A stretch of 64,000 nt of DNA. Origin: Bordetella parapertussis. Lineage in GTDB: Bacteria > Pseudomonadota > Gammaproteobacteria > Burkholderiales > JACQAP01. This document shows positions 38,077 to 47,556 of this stretch, piece by piece. The notes beneath the pieces were generated by a model. The model did not search any database, was not told the origin of the DNA, and was given only the letters and a program-made list of their open reading frames with translations. A program made the position numbers and the translations under genes. How positions within the stretch are numbered: the first letter of the stretch is position 1; every line of letters begins with the position of its first letter. The stretch is from positions 40,116 to 104,115 of the forward strand of contig CAMDKM010000010.1 in assembly GCA_945900965.1 (NCBI GenBank), in the 5' to 3' direction.

Positions 38077-38772
38077 TCAGGGCACCTGTGAATCCGACAT
38101 CCGCTCGAAGATCAGACCCGCCCGCCGCTCCAAGGCAGGGGAGCTGCGCACTTTGTCGTAGTAACGCGGTCTCGGGACCATCGCCGCCAGGCGCGAAGCC
38201 TGGGTGGAGCCCAGATTCGCCGCGGTCACACCGAAATAATGTCGGGCCGCCGCTTCCGCGCCGAATACCCCGTTGCCCCACTCGATGATATTCATATAGA
38301 TCTCGAAAATCCGCCGTTTCGACATGACATTTTCGAGCATGAGAGTGATCAGGGCTTCTTCGGCCTTGCGCCAGGGCGTTCGGCGTCCGGAGAGGAATAG
38401 GTTTTTGGCCAGCTGCTGAGTGATGGTCGATCCTCCCGCGACTACTTTGCCCTTGCTGAGATTTTTTTCATAGGCAATGCGAATACCCTCCCAGTCGAAG
38501 CCGTCGTGGTCGAGAAATTTGGCGTCTTCCGCGGCAATCAGCGCACGTTTCAGGTGAATCGATATGCGGTCGTAGGGCACCCACTTGTGCCGCAGTTCGG
38601 CATTGGGATTTTTTTCCTGAAGAATTTCGAGGCGATTCTCCATGAAGGCGCTGTTCGAGGGATTGAACCACACCCACCAGACGACATTGCCGAAAATCCA
38701 GAATTGGTAAACCAACAGCGTCGCTATCACCATCAGCAGAACGCGTGCACTCCAGCGCCAGAACTTCTTCAT
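38077..38772 (-). CDS. mtgA: Monofunctional peptidoglycan glycosyltransferase
   Basis: GT51 enzyme polymerising lipid II into glycan strands. 231 residues with an N-terminal membrane anchor at about 8-28. Motif with the catalytic Glu ALIAAEDAKFLDHDGFDW, then GGSTITQQLAKNLFLSGRRT, RKAEEALITLMLE and RRIFEIYMNIIEWGNGVFGA. No transpeptidase domain, hence monofunctional. aroE precedes it by 4 bp; aroE-mtgA adjacency is common in betaproteobacteria. Confidence 0.96.
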   Translation of the reverse strand: MKKFWRWSARVLLMVIATLLVYQFWIFGNVVWWVWFNPSNSAFMENRLEILQEKNPNAELRHKWVPYDRISIHLKRALIAAEDAKFLDHDGFDWEGIRIAYEKNLSKGKVVAGGSTITQQLAKNLFLSGRRTPWRKAEEALITLMLENVMSKRRIFEIYMNIIEWGNGVFGAEAAARHYFGVTAANLGSTQASRLAAMVPRPRYYDKVRSSPALERRAGLIFERMSDSQVP

Positions 38773-38776
38773 TGCC

Positions 38777-39604
38777 TTAAAGGGCCCGCAACATGGCGAT
38801 CACCGGCACGCTATCCGGACGCACGCCGCGCCACAGGAAAAACGATTCGGCCGCTTGTTCGACCAGCATGCCCAGTCCATCGGCGGCATGCGCTCCGTGC
38901 GCACGGGCAAAAGCGAGAAACGCCGTCTCGCCCTTTCCGTACATCATTTCGTAGGCCAGCCCTCCCTGGGCAAACAAGCCCTCCGGCAGCGCCAGTGCTT
39001 CGCCGTGCAGGCTGCTCGATGTGGCGTTGATGACCAGGTCGTAGCGATGTCCGGTCAATTCCTGAAAGCGGAGCGCCGACAGGACAGTCGAGACAGCGGC
39101 GGGTTTGTGACGAAATGACTCCGCCAGATTCATGGCTTTTTCGATCGTGCGATTGGCAATGGTCAGCAGCGCCGGTTGGCAGTCGATCAAGGGCAGCAAC
39201 ACGCCTTGCGCCGCGCCACCCGCTCCCAGTAACAAAACGCGTTTGCCCGCCAGGTCGAATTTCAGATTGTGAACGATATCCCGCACCAGGCCCGCGCCAT
39301 CGGTGTTGTCCGCCCGAATTACCCCCTGGGAAATTTTGAGGAAATTCGCCGCCTGCGCGTCCTTGGCCCTTGGCGTTGCCTCTTCCGCCAGATCGAAAGC
39401 TTCCAGCTTGAAAGGCACGGTCACATTGGCGCCGATTCCGCCTTGGGCGAAAAAATCCTTGAGCGTCGCCTCGAATTGATCAAGCGGCGCCAACAGCCTT
39501 GTGTACTCAATATCCTCCCCCGTTTGCCTGGCAAACGCCGCGTGAATGCGCGGCGACTGGCTGTGCGCAACAGGGTTGCCGATCACAGCGTAGCGGTCAG
39601 ACAT
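38777..39604 (-). CDS. aroE: Shikimate dehydrogenase
   Basis: NADPH-dependent reduction of 3-dehydroshikimate in aromatic amino acid synthesis. 275 residues. Substrate domain with YAVIGNPVAHSQSPRIHAAF and the catalytic Lys in GANVTVPFKLEAF; Asp in NTDGAGLVRDI; Rossmann motif VLLLGAGGAAQGVLLPL; NRTIEKA for NADP. Upstream lies a CACGGAG-family repeat and tonB. Confidence 0.96.
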   Translation of the reverse strand: MSDRYAVIGNPVAHSQSPRIHAAFARQTGEDIEYTRLLAPLDQFEATLKDFFAQGGIGANVTVPFKLEAFDLAEEATPRAKDAQAANFLKISQGVIRADNTDGAGLVRDIVHNLKFDLAGKRVLLLGAGGAAQGVLLPLIDCQPALLTIANRTIEKAMNLAESFRHKPAAVSTVLSALRFQELTGHRYDLVINATSSSLHGEALALPEGLFAQGGLAYEMMYGKGETAFLAFARAHGAHAADGLGMLVEQAAESFFLWRGVRPDSVPVIAMLRAL

Positions 39605-39658
39605 AGAAGGCGTAGCGACGGGTCATGGTCGGACGGACGGGGTCGTTATTCATCCCAA

Positions 39659-39802
39659 AGACTGCGATTGAAACACGGAGCACACGGAGATCACGGAGAA
39701 AAGCGGCGCGGTTCTTGTTCGCTCACCCATTGAGTGCGAGGCCCAGGCAGGATATGTCTCCGGGCTTACTCCGTGCTCTCCGTGTTCTCCGTGATTAACC
39801 AT
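39659..39802. repeat. Inverted-repeat element, CACGGAG family, copy 2
   Basis: About 144 bp. Left arm GATTGAAACACGGAGCACAC then GGAGATCACGGAG; right arm in reverse GGTTAATCACGGAGAACACG then GAGAGCACGGAG. The interior includes TTGAGTGCGAGG, a string close to one in copy 3 (GTGAGTGCGAGG). It occupies the centre of the 276 bp aroE-tonB spacer; the CCTAGAAA end seen in copies 1 and 3 is missing. Confidence 0.75.
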
Positions 39803-39880
39803 TATTTGGATTCACAGGTAACGGTTGGCGGGCAAAAAGCCGGAACTGCAACAGAAGATGTATTCGCCAAGTTCGTCGAC

Positions 39881-40807
39881 TTACTGCGTCGTGACCAGCT
39901 CTAGATCGCTGCGGCTGAACAGCCATGTTCTCGAAATACTGAGGACATCCCAATCCTTGCGCACCGCAGGTGGAAATGGCGAGAACGGCCCGGCCAAATC
40001 GATCACGCGCCGGGCGCGCGCATCGAGCAGCCGATGTCCGGAGGAGCGGTCGATTTCGATTTTTTCCACACTACCGTCAGCCTTGATGTGTACTGTCATG
40101 ACCACCGATCCATGCAGCTTGAGATGGGCGGCTTCGTCATTCAGGTATTTGGTGCCGATTTTTTCCACTTGCCGCCGCCATTTATCGACATACTCCGCGT
40201 ACACCACGCCCTCCGTGCGCGAGCCGATGAATTTGCGTCGCGGCATCTTCTGGTATTCCTCCCATTCCCGGGAAATCTGCGCTTCCAACTGGGCAATCAA
40301 GAGGCGTTGTTGGGCCTGGGCGGGGTCCTCGATACGTTCCAGCAACTCGGAATGCGGCGAGGGCGTTACCTGGCCGCTGACCGAGAGTTCGCCATTGGCC
40401 GCCCGCAACAGTCTCTGCGCCTCGGCTTCGAGATTGCGCACACGGCTGGTGGCCAGCTCCACTTCGCGAGCCTGTTCCATGTCGCGCACTTTGGGCAGAT
40501 TGGTTTTCGCCATGCGGTCGGATTCGACATTTCCGCCACCATCAAGACTGGCTTGCGCCAGCGCATCGGACTTGGTGGGTCGGGACGAGCTTTTTGAATT
40601 CACCAGGACCACTTCCAACTGGGAGACAAACTTCGCCGGGTCGAAGTCCGGCGGCCCAAAGGTAATCAGCAATAGAAAGGCATGAAAAACGATCGAGACG
40701 GCGAGCGTAACCGGCAGGACATCGCTGGTCGTTGGAGGCGGCGCGGCCGGCGCGCCAAGGGCATGGCCGCCTCCCGGAGTCATTGCGTGGTAGGAAATAT
40801 CGGGCAA
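39881..40807 (-). CDS. Energy transducer TonB-like protein
   Basis: 308 residues: one membrane segment at about 30-52 (PVTLAVSIVFHAFLLLITFG), a periplasmic region with a Glu/Arg-rich helical stretch around 105-200, and a C-terminal TonB domain with GSVVMTVHIKADGSVEKIEI and SSGHRLLDARARRVIDLAGP. It lacks the usual Pro-rich linker, as in many betaproteobacterial TonB homologues next to aroE. Proposed role: passing proton-motive energy to outer-membrane receptors; no exbB/exbD or receptor is in the window. Confidence 0.85.
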   Translation of the reverse strand: MPDISYHAMTPGGGHALGAPAAPPPTTSDVLPVTLAVSIVFHAFLLLITFGPPDFDPAKFVSQLEVVLVNSKSSSRPTKSDALAQASLDGGGNVESDRMAKTNLPKVRDMEQAREVELATSRVRNLEAEAQRLLRAANGELSVSGQVTPSPHSELLERIEDPAQAQQRLLIAQLEAQISREWEEYQKMPRRKFIGSRTEGVVYAEYVDKWRRQVEKIGTKYLNDEAAHLKLHGSVVMTVHIKADGSVEKIEIDRSSGHRLLDARARRVIDLAGPFSPFPPAVRKDWDVLSISRTWLFSRSDLELVTTQ

Positions 40808-40881
40808 AAGCGCGTGATCGAAGTTTCGATACAGGTAATTCTAAATAACTGCGCCGCGGCTGTCAGGGCAATTTGACATCG

Positions 40882-42735
40882 CTATTCCGGCTGGGCCGGC
40901 TCGATCCGGCTGCGGAATTCGCAATGCAGGCTTACCTCGAACAAATCCACGCCGGAGACCGCCACTTCCACCAAGGTGCCAGGTGGCAGCGGCGGCAACG
41001 ATGCAACACGCGCCACCAGAGGCAACCGATCGAGCCGCACCGTCTCGTCTCGCAAGACTTCCGCCTTGCTCAATTCGACCCCTTCCTGCTCCAGCCAGCG
41101 CAGGCACCAATAACGTTCCATGTTGCGCTGAAATTCGGCATAGGCATCGTAAGTCAGTTCGAAGTTTCTCAATATCACCAGCAGGCGTTCGTCCTTTTGC
41201 GGATAGGCGGGCGCTTCGCCGCGGAATAAGGCGACGAGTTGGCGCTGGTTGACCAGATCACAGTAACGGCGCAGCGGAGAACTGGCCCAGATGTACTGGG
41301 CAACCCCCAATCCCTGATGCCCCGCCGGCACGGTGGACATCTTCACCTTGCCGCTGCTCTGAACCCGGTAAAGCGCCGGAATCTCATTCACGGCCAGCAA
41401 CCGCCCCCATTCGGTATTCACCAGGATCATCAACTCCGATACCAGCTTATCCAGTGGCGAACCGCGTTTGCGTTCGACGATTCGCACCCGGTTGTCGTCG
41501 ATATGGAAGTTATAGTCCTTGCGGTTTTGCACCGGCTCGGATTTGCCGCGCGCCTTTTCAAGCTGGTTGGCCAGGCGCCACAGCAAAGCCAATTCGCCGC
41601 CGAAAGGGAATGCGAGAGCGCCGGCCGCCATGGCCTCCTCGGTAAAACTGTCTTCCAGATCGTCATGCCGCAGGTTGGCTGCGATCCGGATGCTCTCCAC
41701 CGCATTGCGTACGGATTTGATTTCCAGATCGGCCGTTACCTCCAGATACATCGATACCGCCGGGCAGTGGCTACCTTCCGAGAGCGTATAGCCACGGATC
41801 GCGGATTCCGGAAGCATGGTGATCTTGTTGCCCGGGAAATACACCGTGGACAGCCGCTTGGCGGCTTCCGCATCGAGCGCCGAGTCAAGCGGCATGCCTA
41901 GCGCCGGCGCGGCAATATGAATGCCGATTTCCCAATTGCCATTAGCCAGACGGCGCACCGAAAATGCGTCGTCGATTTCCGTGGTCTGGGCATCGTCAAT
42001 GCTGAATGCCTCCACGGACGAAGAGGGCAGGTCGCCCGAAAGGTTTACATCGAGACCGGAATCGAACTGCATGCCCTTCGGGAAATACTCGTACAAGAAG
42101 CGCCCAAGATGAAAATCTTGGCTGGACGCCAGGCCGCCGCATTTTTCGGCCAGGCGCGGTATCGATAGGCGGCCCTGGCTGGCCGCCTCGTCAAGCGCCT
42201 TGTACTCGACGCTGTTCTTGTCGGGCCGATACAGCAGCTCCTGCATTTTCGGGACGAATTCCTTCGGCCATTCGCCGCGCCCGAGCTGTTCGAAATAACG
42301 TCGTTGCAATTCGGCCTGTTGCTTCTTGCGCTCGATGCCTGCCAATGCCGCCTTCAATGCCTCGGGAGGCGCGGCTTTATAACGGCCCTTGCCTTTCTTG
42401 TAAAAATGCGTCGGTGTCGCGTGCAGGCGGGTCAACAGGCCGGCCAGTTCGTCCGGGCGGGGATCGCGCCCAAAATAGTCGCGGCCCAGTTGGTCGAAGG
42501 AAAATTCCAGCTCGCCGCAACACTCCCAAAGAAAGGCCGGATCGATCTCCGCCGCCGCCTTTTGTGCATCGGCCATGAATTGTGTAAGGGAGGCATGCTG
42601 AAACCGGATCAGGACCGCGGATTCCTTGATTTTGGTCCGCTTGCCATGCTGGGTTTCTATTTGCAGCGAGGTATTGTTGTCGGCCAGCACGCTGCCCGCC
42701 TTGAAACTGCCGTCCTCTTCGAAAAACACATTCAT
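40882..42735 (-). CDS. RNase II/RNB-family exoribonuclease
   Basis: 3'-5' exoribonuclease, 617 residues. The catalytic RNB domain begins near residue 240 with SIDDAQTTEIDDAFSVRRL, giving the clustered Asp residues that hold Mg; YFPGNKITMLPESAIRGYTL and the downstream SSPLRRYCDLVNQRQLVALF complete it. An S1-like C-terminal strand region ends at RIEPAQPE. Shorter than E. coli RNase II and R. Position beside tonB-aroE-mtgA is conserved in betaproteobacteria. Confidence 0.93.
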   Translation of the reverse strand: MNVFFEEDGSFKAGSVLADNNTSLQIETQHGKRTKIKESAVLIRFQHASLTQFMADAQKAAAEIDPAFLWECCGELEFSFDQLGRDYFGRDPRPDELAGLLTRLHATPTHFYKKGKGRYKAAPPEALKAALAGIERKKQQAELQRRYFEQLGRGEWPKEFVPKMQELLYRPDKNSVEYKALDEAASQGRLSIPRLAEKCGGLASSQDFHLGRFLYEYFPKGMQFDSGLDVNLSGDLPSSSVEAFSIDDAQTTEIDDAFSVRRLANGNWEIGIHIAAPALGMPLDSALDAEAAKRLSTVYFPGNKITMLPESAIRGYTLSEGSHCPAVSMYLEVTADLEIKSVRNAVESIRIAANLRHDDLEDSFTEEAMAAGALAFPFGGELALLWRLANQLEKARGKSEPVQNRKDYNFHIDDNRVRIVERKRGSPLDKLVSELMILVNTEWGRLLAVNEIPALYRVQSSGKVKMSTVPAGHQGLGVAQYIWASSPLRRYCDLVNQRQLVALFRGEAPAYPQKDERLLVILRNFELTYDAYAEFQRNMERYWCLRWLEQEGVELSKAEVLRDETVRLDRLPLVARVASLPPLPPGTLVEVAVSGVDLFEVSLHCEFRSRIEPAQPE

Positions 42736-42803
42736 TGGCGCTGCCGGTGGGGCGTAAAGGAGGGAGAAAACGCGAGCGCGGGATTATACGGGAAGCGTGC
42801 CCC

Positions 42804-43367
42804 TCATTTGGCAAACTCCAGCACGATGTCGAGGTATCGTTCGAACTCCGCGAATCCATGGTCACCGCCCTGGACGATGATTTGCCGGCAGCCGGCGAAA
42901 TGATCGACCGCGATACGCCAGTCGAGCAATTCATCCCCGGTGGTATGAAGCAGCAGATAGCGATCCAGCTTGGTCGGCTGGCCAACGTAAAGAGCCGTCA
43001 TCTGCTCCAGATGTTTCTCGGTAAACTCGTAAGGCTCGCCGGTATGCAGATTTTTTTGCGGGCCAAGGTAGGCACGCAGGCCCTCGTGCGGAGTGATGCC
43101 GGGGTTCACCAGGACCGAACGCCCGCCGTATTTTTCCGTCAACGCTGTCGCATAGAACCCGCCCAGCGAACTGCCAACCACGGTCACTGAATCCGGCGCG
43201 CGCCCTTCGATCGTTTTCTCAAGCATCCTGAAGGCCTCGGCCGGCCAGTGGGAAAGCGCCGGGCAGACCAATTCCTGTTCGCGGCCGAGCGTGGTCAGTC
43301 GGGCGCGAAGCTGATGCGCTTTGGTGGAAGCTGGCGAACTGTTAAAACCGTGGATGTAAACAATCAT
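42804..43367 (-). CDS. YqiA-like alpha/beta-hydrolase (esterase)
   Basis: 187 residues from MIVYIHGFNSSPASTK (ATG 43367; an ATG 8 codons upstream is possible). The catalytic triad is readable: nucleophile in VVGSSLGGFYATAL, Asp in LLHTTGDELLDW and His in VQGGDHGFAEFE. This matches the YqiA/UPF0227 esterases, whose substrate is unknown. It lies 68 bp downstream of nothing coding in its own direction; the RNB gene follows. Confidence 0.88.
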   Translation of the reverse strand: MIVYIHGFNSSPASTKAHQLRARLTTLGREQELVCPALSHWPAEAFRMLEKTIEGRAPDSVTVVGSSLGGFYATALTEKYGGRSVLVNPGITPHEGLRAYLGPQKNLHTGEPYEFTEKHLEQMTALYVGQPTKLDRYLLLHTTGDELLDWRIAVDHFAGCRQIIVQGGDHGFAEFERYLDIVLEFAK

Positions 43368-43524
43368 GGGCTCGCTTTCGTGGACCGGCATTGTGCCCGA
43401 GGCGCCTGCGCCCGCCCAGAGCCGGAGAAAATTTCCCACCGCCCTATCCCGCCCGGGCGTGAACATGGCATGCTGACGTTCATACGGGCCACCTGGCTCG
43501 ATGCCCATAAAGTGAGCCAAGATC

Positions 43525-44832
43525 ATGGACCCAGAATCCCGCCGCCGCTTCCTGATGCAGTCCAGCGCACTGACCGCCGCCCCCTGGTTGAACGCGGTCG
43601 CGTTGGCCGAGGATGCACCACTTGCCGGATTGCCGGTAGGCGCCAAGCTGGGTGATGTGCATGTACTGCCGGCCACGCCTCAGACCACCCAATGGGGCTG
43701 GTTCGACAATGCCCAACCGCCGGTGTTGCGCCTCCGCTCGGGGGAGCGCGTGGCCATGGAAACCCAGATGGCTGCCGCCAACCAGATCCTGCCCGGCGTC
43801 TCGATCGAGGAAATCACCCAATTGCGCCTGGCGTTCCCGGGCCGCGGCCCGCACACCATCACCGGCCCGATTTATATTGAAGAAGCCGAGCCCGGCGATA
43901 CGCTAAGAGTACACATCGAGCGCATTTTGCCGCGCAGTTACGGCGCGAACTGGAACCTGCCGGGCAGCATGGGCCTGGGCCAGTTTCCCGAGCGTTTCCC
44001 TAATGGTCAGGTGCGTTACTTTTACTTCGACCAGAAAACCGCCAGCACCGAATTTGCGCCTGGCATCCGCGTCCCGCTGCGGCCTTTCCCCGGTGTGCTC
44101 GGCGTAGCGCGCGCCGAAGCCGGCCGCTACAGCACCGTGCCGCCGGGACCGTTCGGGGGCAACATGGACGTGCGCGAGATGATCGAAGGCACCACGGTTT
44201 ATTTGCCGGTGTTCGTCGCGGGCGCGTTGCTGTGGAGCGGCGATTCGCACGCCGCGCAAGGCAATGGCGAAATCAACTTGACCGCCATCGAAACCGCCTT
44301 TAATGAACTGCGGCTGCATGTTGAAGTCATCAAAGGCCAGCGTCTCGCTTGGCCGCGTATCGAAACCCCTACGCACTGGCTCACGGTGGGCTACGACCGC
44401 GATTTGAACAAGGCGCTGGAGATTCTCAAGACCGAAACCCGGGTGTTCCTGGCGCAAACCCAAAACCTTGCCCCGGAGAAAACCGACGAACTAATGGCCA
44501 CCCGCTACGACTGCCGCATCGCCGAGGTGGTCAATCAGGTCAAGGGTGTGTTTTGCGCCATCCCGAAAAAAGGCGTGAATTCCCTGCGCAGCGTGGCCCC
44601 GCCCCGCGAAAACCCGCGTCACTTCGTCACCAGCGCCAGCTCTCCCGACCTGCAAACGGCGATGAACGAAGCCGCCTTCGCCATGATCGAACAAATCGCC
44701 GAACGAAAAGGATTGTCGCAGATCGATGCCTATTCGCTTGCCAGCCTGACCATGGATTCGGTGATAGGCGATATTTCGGAAGGAAAGAAAACGGTTTATT
44801 GCCTGGTGCCGAAAAACCTCTGGGGTGCTTGA
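43525..44832 (+). CDS. Acetamidase/formamidase family protein with Tat signal
   Basis: 435 residues. The N-terminus ESRRRFLMQSSALTAAPWLN carries a twin-arginine motif, so export to the periplasm is likely; cytoplasmic FmdA/AmdA enzymes lack this. Family features include GPHTITGPIYIEEAEPGDTL, PGPFGGNMDVREM and the conserved LLWSGDSHAAQGNGEI (metal-site region). Probably an amidohydrolase acting on an unknown amide. Convergent with mpl (4 bp gap). Confidence 0.85.
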   Translation: MDPESRRRFLMQSSALTAAPWLNAVALAEDAPLAGLPVGAKLGDVHVLPATPQTTQWGWFDNAQPPVLRLRSGERVAMETQMAAANQILPGVSIEEITQLRLAFPGRGPHTITGPIYIEEAEPGDTLRVHIERILPRSYGANWNLPGSMGLGQFPERFPNGQVRYFYFDQKTASTEFAPGIRVPLRPFPGVLGVARAEAGRYSTVPPGPFGGNMDVREMIEGTTVYLPVFVAGALLWSGDSHAAQGNGEINLTAIETAFNELRLHVEVIKGQRLAWPRIETPTHWLTVGYDRDLNKALEILKTETRVFLAQTQNLAPEKTDELMATRYDCRIAEVVNQVKGVFCAIPKKGVNSLRSVAPPRENPRHFVTSASSPDLQTAMNEAAFAMIEQIAERKGLSQIDAYSLASLTMDSVIGDISEGKKTVYCLVPKNLWGA

Positions 44833-44836
44833 TGGA

Positions 44837-46195
44837 TCAAGTGACTTCACGCTCCTGTTTGAGCGCGTCCATCAGCTTGACGTGAATGCCGCCAAAGCCC
44901 CCGTTGCTCATCACCAGCACATGATCCCCTGATCGACTATCCGCGGTGATTTTGCGCACCAGCTCTTCGAGGTTGTCGCTGATTTTCAGTTTTGGCCCGA
45001 GCGGCGCCAGCACCGACTGCGCATCCCAGCCTAGATCCTTCGTGTAGCAGTACACCAAGTCCGCACTGGCCAGGCTGCCGGCGAGTGCGTTTTTCATGAC
45101 GCCCATCTTCATGGTATTCGAGCGCGGCTCCAGCACAGCCAGGATGCGCGCGCTACCGACTTTGCCACGCAGGCCGGCGATGGTGGTTTCAATGGCGGTG
45201 GGGTGATGGGCGAAATCGTCATACACGGTGACGCCGTTTACCGTGCCACGCACTTCCATGCGGCGTTTGACGTTCTTGAATCCCGCCAGGGCCTTGATGG
45301 CATGCGTGACCGGGACGCCGGCATGGCGCGCCGCCGCGATGGCGGCGAGGGCGTTGTCGCGGTTGTGTTCGCCCAGCAGTTCCCAATTCACGGCGCCTTG
45401 GATTTTGCCCTTGAGCAATACGTCGAAGGATTGCGCATCGCGCTGCTTTGCACTCCACCCGTCTTGCGCGCCCAGCCACTCGACCTGACTCCAGCAGCCT
45501 TTTTCCAGCACCCGCCGCATGCTCTGCTCGCGGCCGTTGGCCACGATCAGGCCGTTGCCAGGCACGGTGCGCACAAGGTGATGGAACTGCGTTTCGATGG
45601 CTGCCAAGTCGGGAAAAATATCGGCGTGATCGAATTCCAGATTGTTCAAAATCGCGGTGCGCGAATGGTAATGAACGAACTTCGAACGCTTGTCGAAAAA
45701 CGCGGTGTCGTATTCGTCGGCCTCGATGACAAAAAATGCCGATTCGGTGAGGCGTGCGGAAATGCCGAAATTAAGTGGCACGCCGCCGATCAGGAACCCG
45801 GGATTCAGGCCGGCGTGTTCGAGAATCCAGGCGAGCATGGATGTGGTGGTTGTCTTGCCGTGTGTTCCCGCCACGGCCAGCACCCATTTGCCCGGCAGCA
45901 GCGTGTCGTGCAACCACTGCGGCCCGGAGGTGAACGGCAGGCCGCGATTGAGGATTTCCTCCATCAGCGCGTTGCCGCGGGCGACCACGTTGCCGATGAC
46001 GAACAGATCCGGCTTGAGCTGAATCTGGCCGGGATCGAAGCCCTCGATGAGTTCGATGCCCTGCGCCTGCAATTGAGTGCTCATTGGCGGATAGACGTTG
46101 GCGTCGCAGCCAGTGACCTTGTGACCCGCCTGCCTGGCGATCACGGCCAGTCCGCCCATGAAGGTGCCGCAGATGCCTAAGATGTGGATATGCAC
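44837..46195 (-). CDS. mpl: UDP-N-acetylmuramate:L-Ala-gamma-D-Glu-meso-DAP ligase
   Basis: Mur-ligase-family enzyme attaching recycled tripeptide to UDP-MurNAc. 452 residues starting MHIHILGICGTFMGGLAVIA. ATP site VAGTHGKTTTTSMLAWILE (about 108-126), EADEYDTAFFDKRSKF, LEFDHADIF and YDDFAHHPTAIETT distinguish Mpl from MurC. With AmgK-MurU and MtgA it makes peptidoglycan turnover a theme of the window. Confidence 0.95.
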   Translation of the reverse strand: MHIHILGICGTFMGGLAVIARQAGHKVTGCDANVYPPMSTQLQAQGIELIEGFDPGQIQLKPDLFVIGNVVARGNALMEEILNRGLPFTSGPQWLHDTLLPGKWVLAVAGTHGKTTTTSMLAWILEHAGLNPGFLIGGVPLNFGISARLTESAFFVIEADEYDTAFFDKRSKFVHYHSRTAILNNLEFDHADIFPDLAAIETQFHHLVRTVPGNGLIVANGREQSMRRVLEKGCWSQVEWLGAQDGWSAKQRDAQSFDVLLKGKIQGAVNWELLGEHNRDNALAAIAAARHAGVPVTHAIKALAGFKNVKRRMEVRGTVNGVTVYDDFAHHPTAIETTIAGLRGKVGSARILAVLEPRSNTMKMGVMKNALAGSLASADLVYCYTKDLGWDAQSVLAPLGPKLKISDNLEELVRKITADSRSGDHVLVMSNGGFGGIHVKLMDALKQEREVT

Positions 46196-46261
46196 TGTTG
46201 GCTGCTCCGAAAATATTAAAAGTTGAAAGTCTGAATTTGGTGTTGATCGCTTGCGCCTGGG

Positions 46262-47419
46262 TCAAAGGCCGCGCATGAGGCTCGCCAATTGCGCCGCCGG
46301 TACAACTTCCACGTTTGGCGCGAGCGGATAGGCGCTTTGTACCGGGGCGACAATATAGGCTTGTTCGAGTTGCAAGTCGCTTAACGCGGACCAAAATCCC
46401 TTGCTCAGCGTAGGCGCGCTGGAAAACTTGATTTCGAAGCCGATTTTTCGCCTGCCGTTTTCGGCAACGACATCCATCTCGGCGCCGGCCGCCGTGCGAT
46501 AGAAGGATAACTGCCATTGCGGTTTGATGAGTTGTGCAATCTGTTCCAGTGCCCAGCCTTCCCAGGAGGCGCCGACGATGGGATGTCCGGCCAGGTCATT
46601 GAGGCTGGTAATGCCCAGCAGCGCATGCAGCAGCCCGCTGTCGCGCAAATACATCTTGGCGGATTTCACCAGGCGCTTGCCGGAGTTGGCATGACATGGC
46701 GGCAACCTCCGCAGCATATAAGTTGATTCCAGAATGTCCCGGTAATGCTCCACCGTCGGCGCCGAGACGCCAAAGCTTGCCGCGAGCCGGGAGGCGTTCC
46801 AGAGTTGTCCATGCAGGTGCGCGAGCATTTGCCAGAACCGGCGCAATGTCGTGCCGGGAACGCGGATGCCGAAGGCGGGAATGTCGCGCTCCAGATGAGT
46901 GGCGATGAACGCCTCACGCCAGGCGAAGGAATCAGCGTCTGATCGCGCGAGCCAGCTCAAGGGATAACCGCCGCGAAGCCAGAAATTCTGCAATTCGGAA
47001 AGGGGCGGAGCAATTTCGCTCACATCCAAAGGCGCAAGCTCGTGAAAGACAATGCGCCCCGCCAGCGATTCCGATGCCTGACGCAGCAATTGCGGCGCCG
47101 CCGATCCCAGCAACAGGAAGCGCCCCGGAGTCCTCTGCTGGTCGATCAGTGCGCGCAGCACACTGAATAATTCCGGACGGCGTTGAATTTCGTCCAACAC
47201 AACGAGTTGATGGGAATGGCGCGACAGAAGTAACTCAGGGTCAGCCAGCCGCGCCAGGTCGGATGGGCGCTCAAGGTCGAGGAACACGCTGCCAGGATGT
47301 TTGGCGGCAATGAGTCGTGCCAGCGTGGTCTTACCGGTTTGGCGCGCGCCCAGTAGCGCAACCGCTGGAAACGCGGCCAGGGAATACTCTATCTCGGGCA
47401 GAATTCTTCGAGTAAACAT
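46262..47419 (-). CDS. ATPase with AAA and DUF4143 domains
   Basis: 385 residues. N-terminal P-loop ALLGARQTGKTTLARLI (about 23-39) and Walker B VVLDEIQRRPELF; the C-terminal DUF4143 part has SAKMYLRDSGLLHALLGI, WEGWALEQIAQLI and the PD-(D/E)xK-like FYRTAAGAEMDVVAENGR with IGFEIKFS. Such proteins are widespread and mobile; some have been proposed as antitoxin or regulatory ATPases, but a function is not established. It separates mpl from midA and looks like an insertion in the cluster. Confidence 0.85.
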   Translation of the reverse strand: MFTRRILPEIEYSLAAFPAVALLGARQTGKTTLARLIAAKHPGSVFLDLERPSDLARLADPELLLSRHSHQLVVLDEIQRRPELFSVLRALIDQQRTPGRFLLLGSAAPQLLRQASESLAGRIVFHELAPLDVSEIAPPLSELQNFWLRGGYPLSWLARSDADSFAWREAFIATHLERDIPAFGIRVPGTTLRRFWQMLAHLHGQLWNASRLAASFGVSAPTVEHYRDILESTYMLRRLPPCHANSGKRLVKSAKMYLRDSGLLHALLGITSLNDLAGHPIVGASWEGWALEQIAQLIKPQWQLSFYRTAAGAEMDVVAENGRRKIGFEIKFSSAPTLSKGFWSALSDLQLEQAYIVAPVQSAYPLAPNVEVVPAAQLASLMRGL

Positions 47420-47556
47420 CCTTGCATATTAAAAGACTAACTTATGAAATACAAGGATAAAGCACTTGCCCGTGAAGAGCCCACATTCCAGCCGATCGCC
47501 GGGAAACGGACCCAGGCGCTCCGCGGCGGCAATCACGGAAATTCTGCCGTGACAGC

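Noticed and set aside
46262..47419. Defence system around the DUF4143 ATPase
   Set aside because: Neighbours are housekeeping genes (mpl, midA) and no partner toxin or nuclease gene is adjacent.
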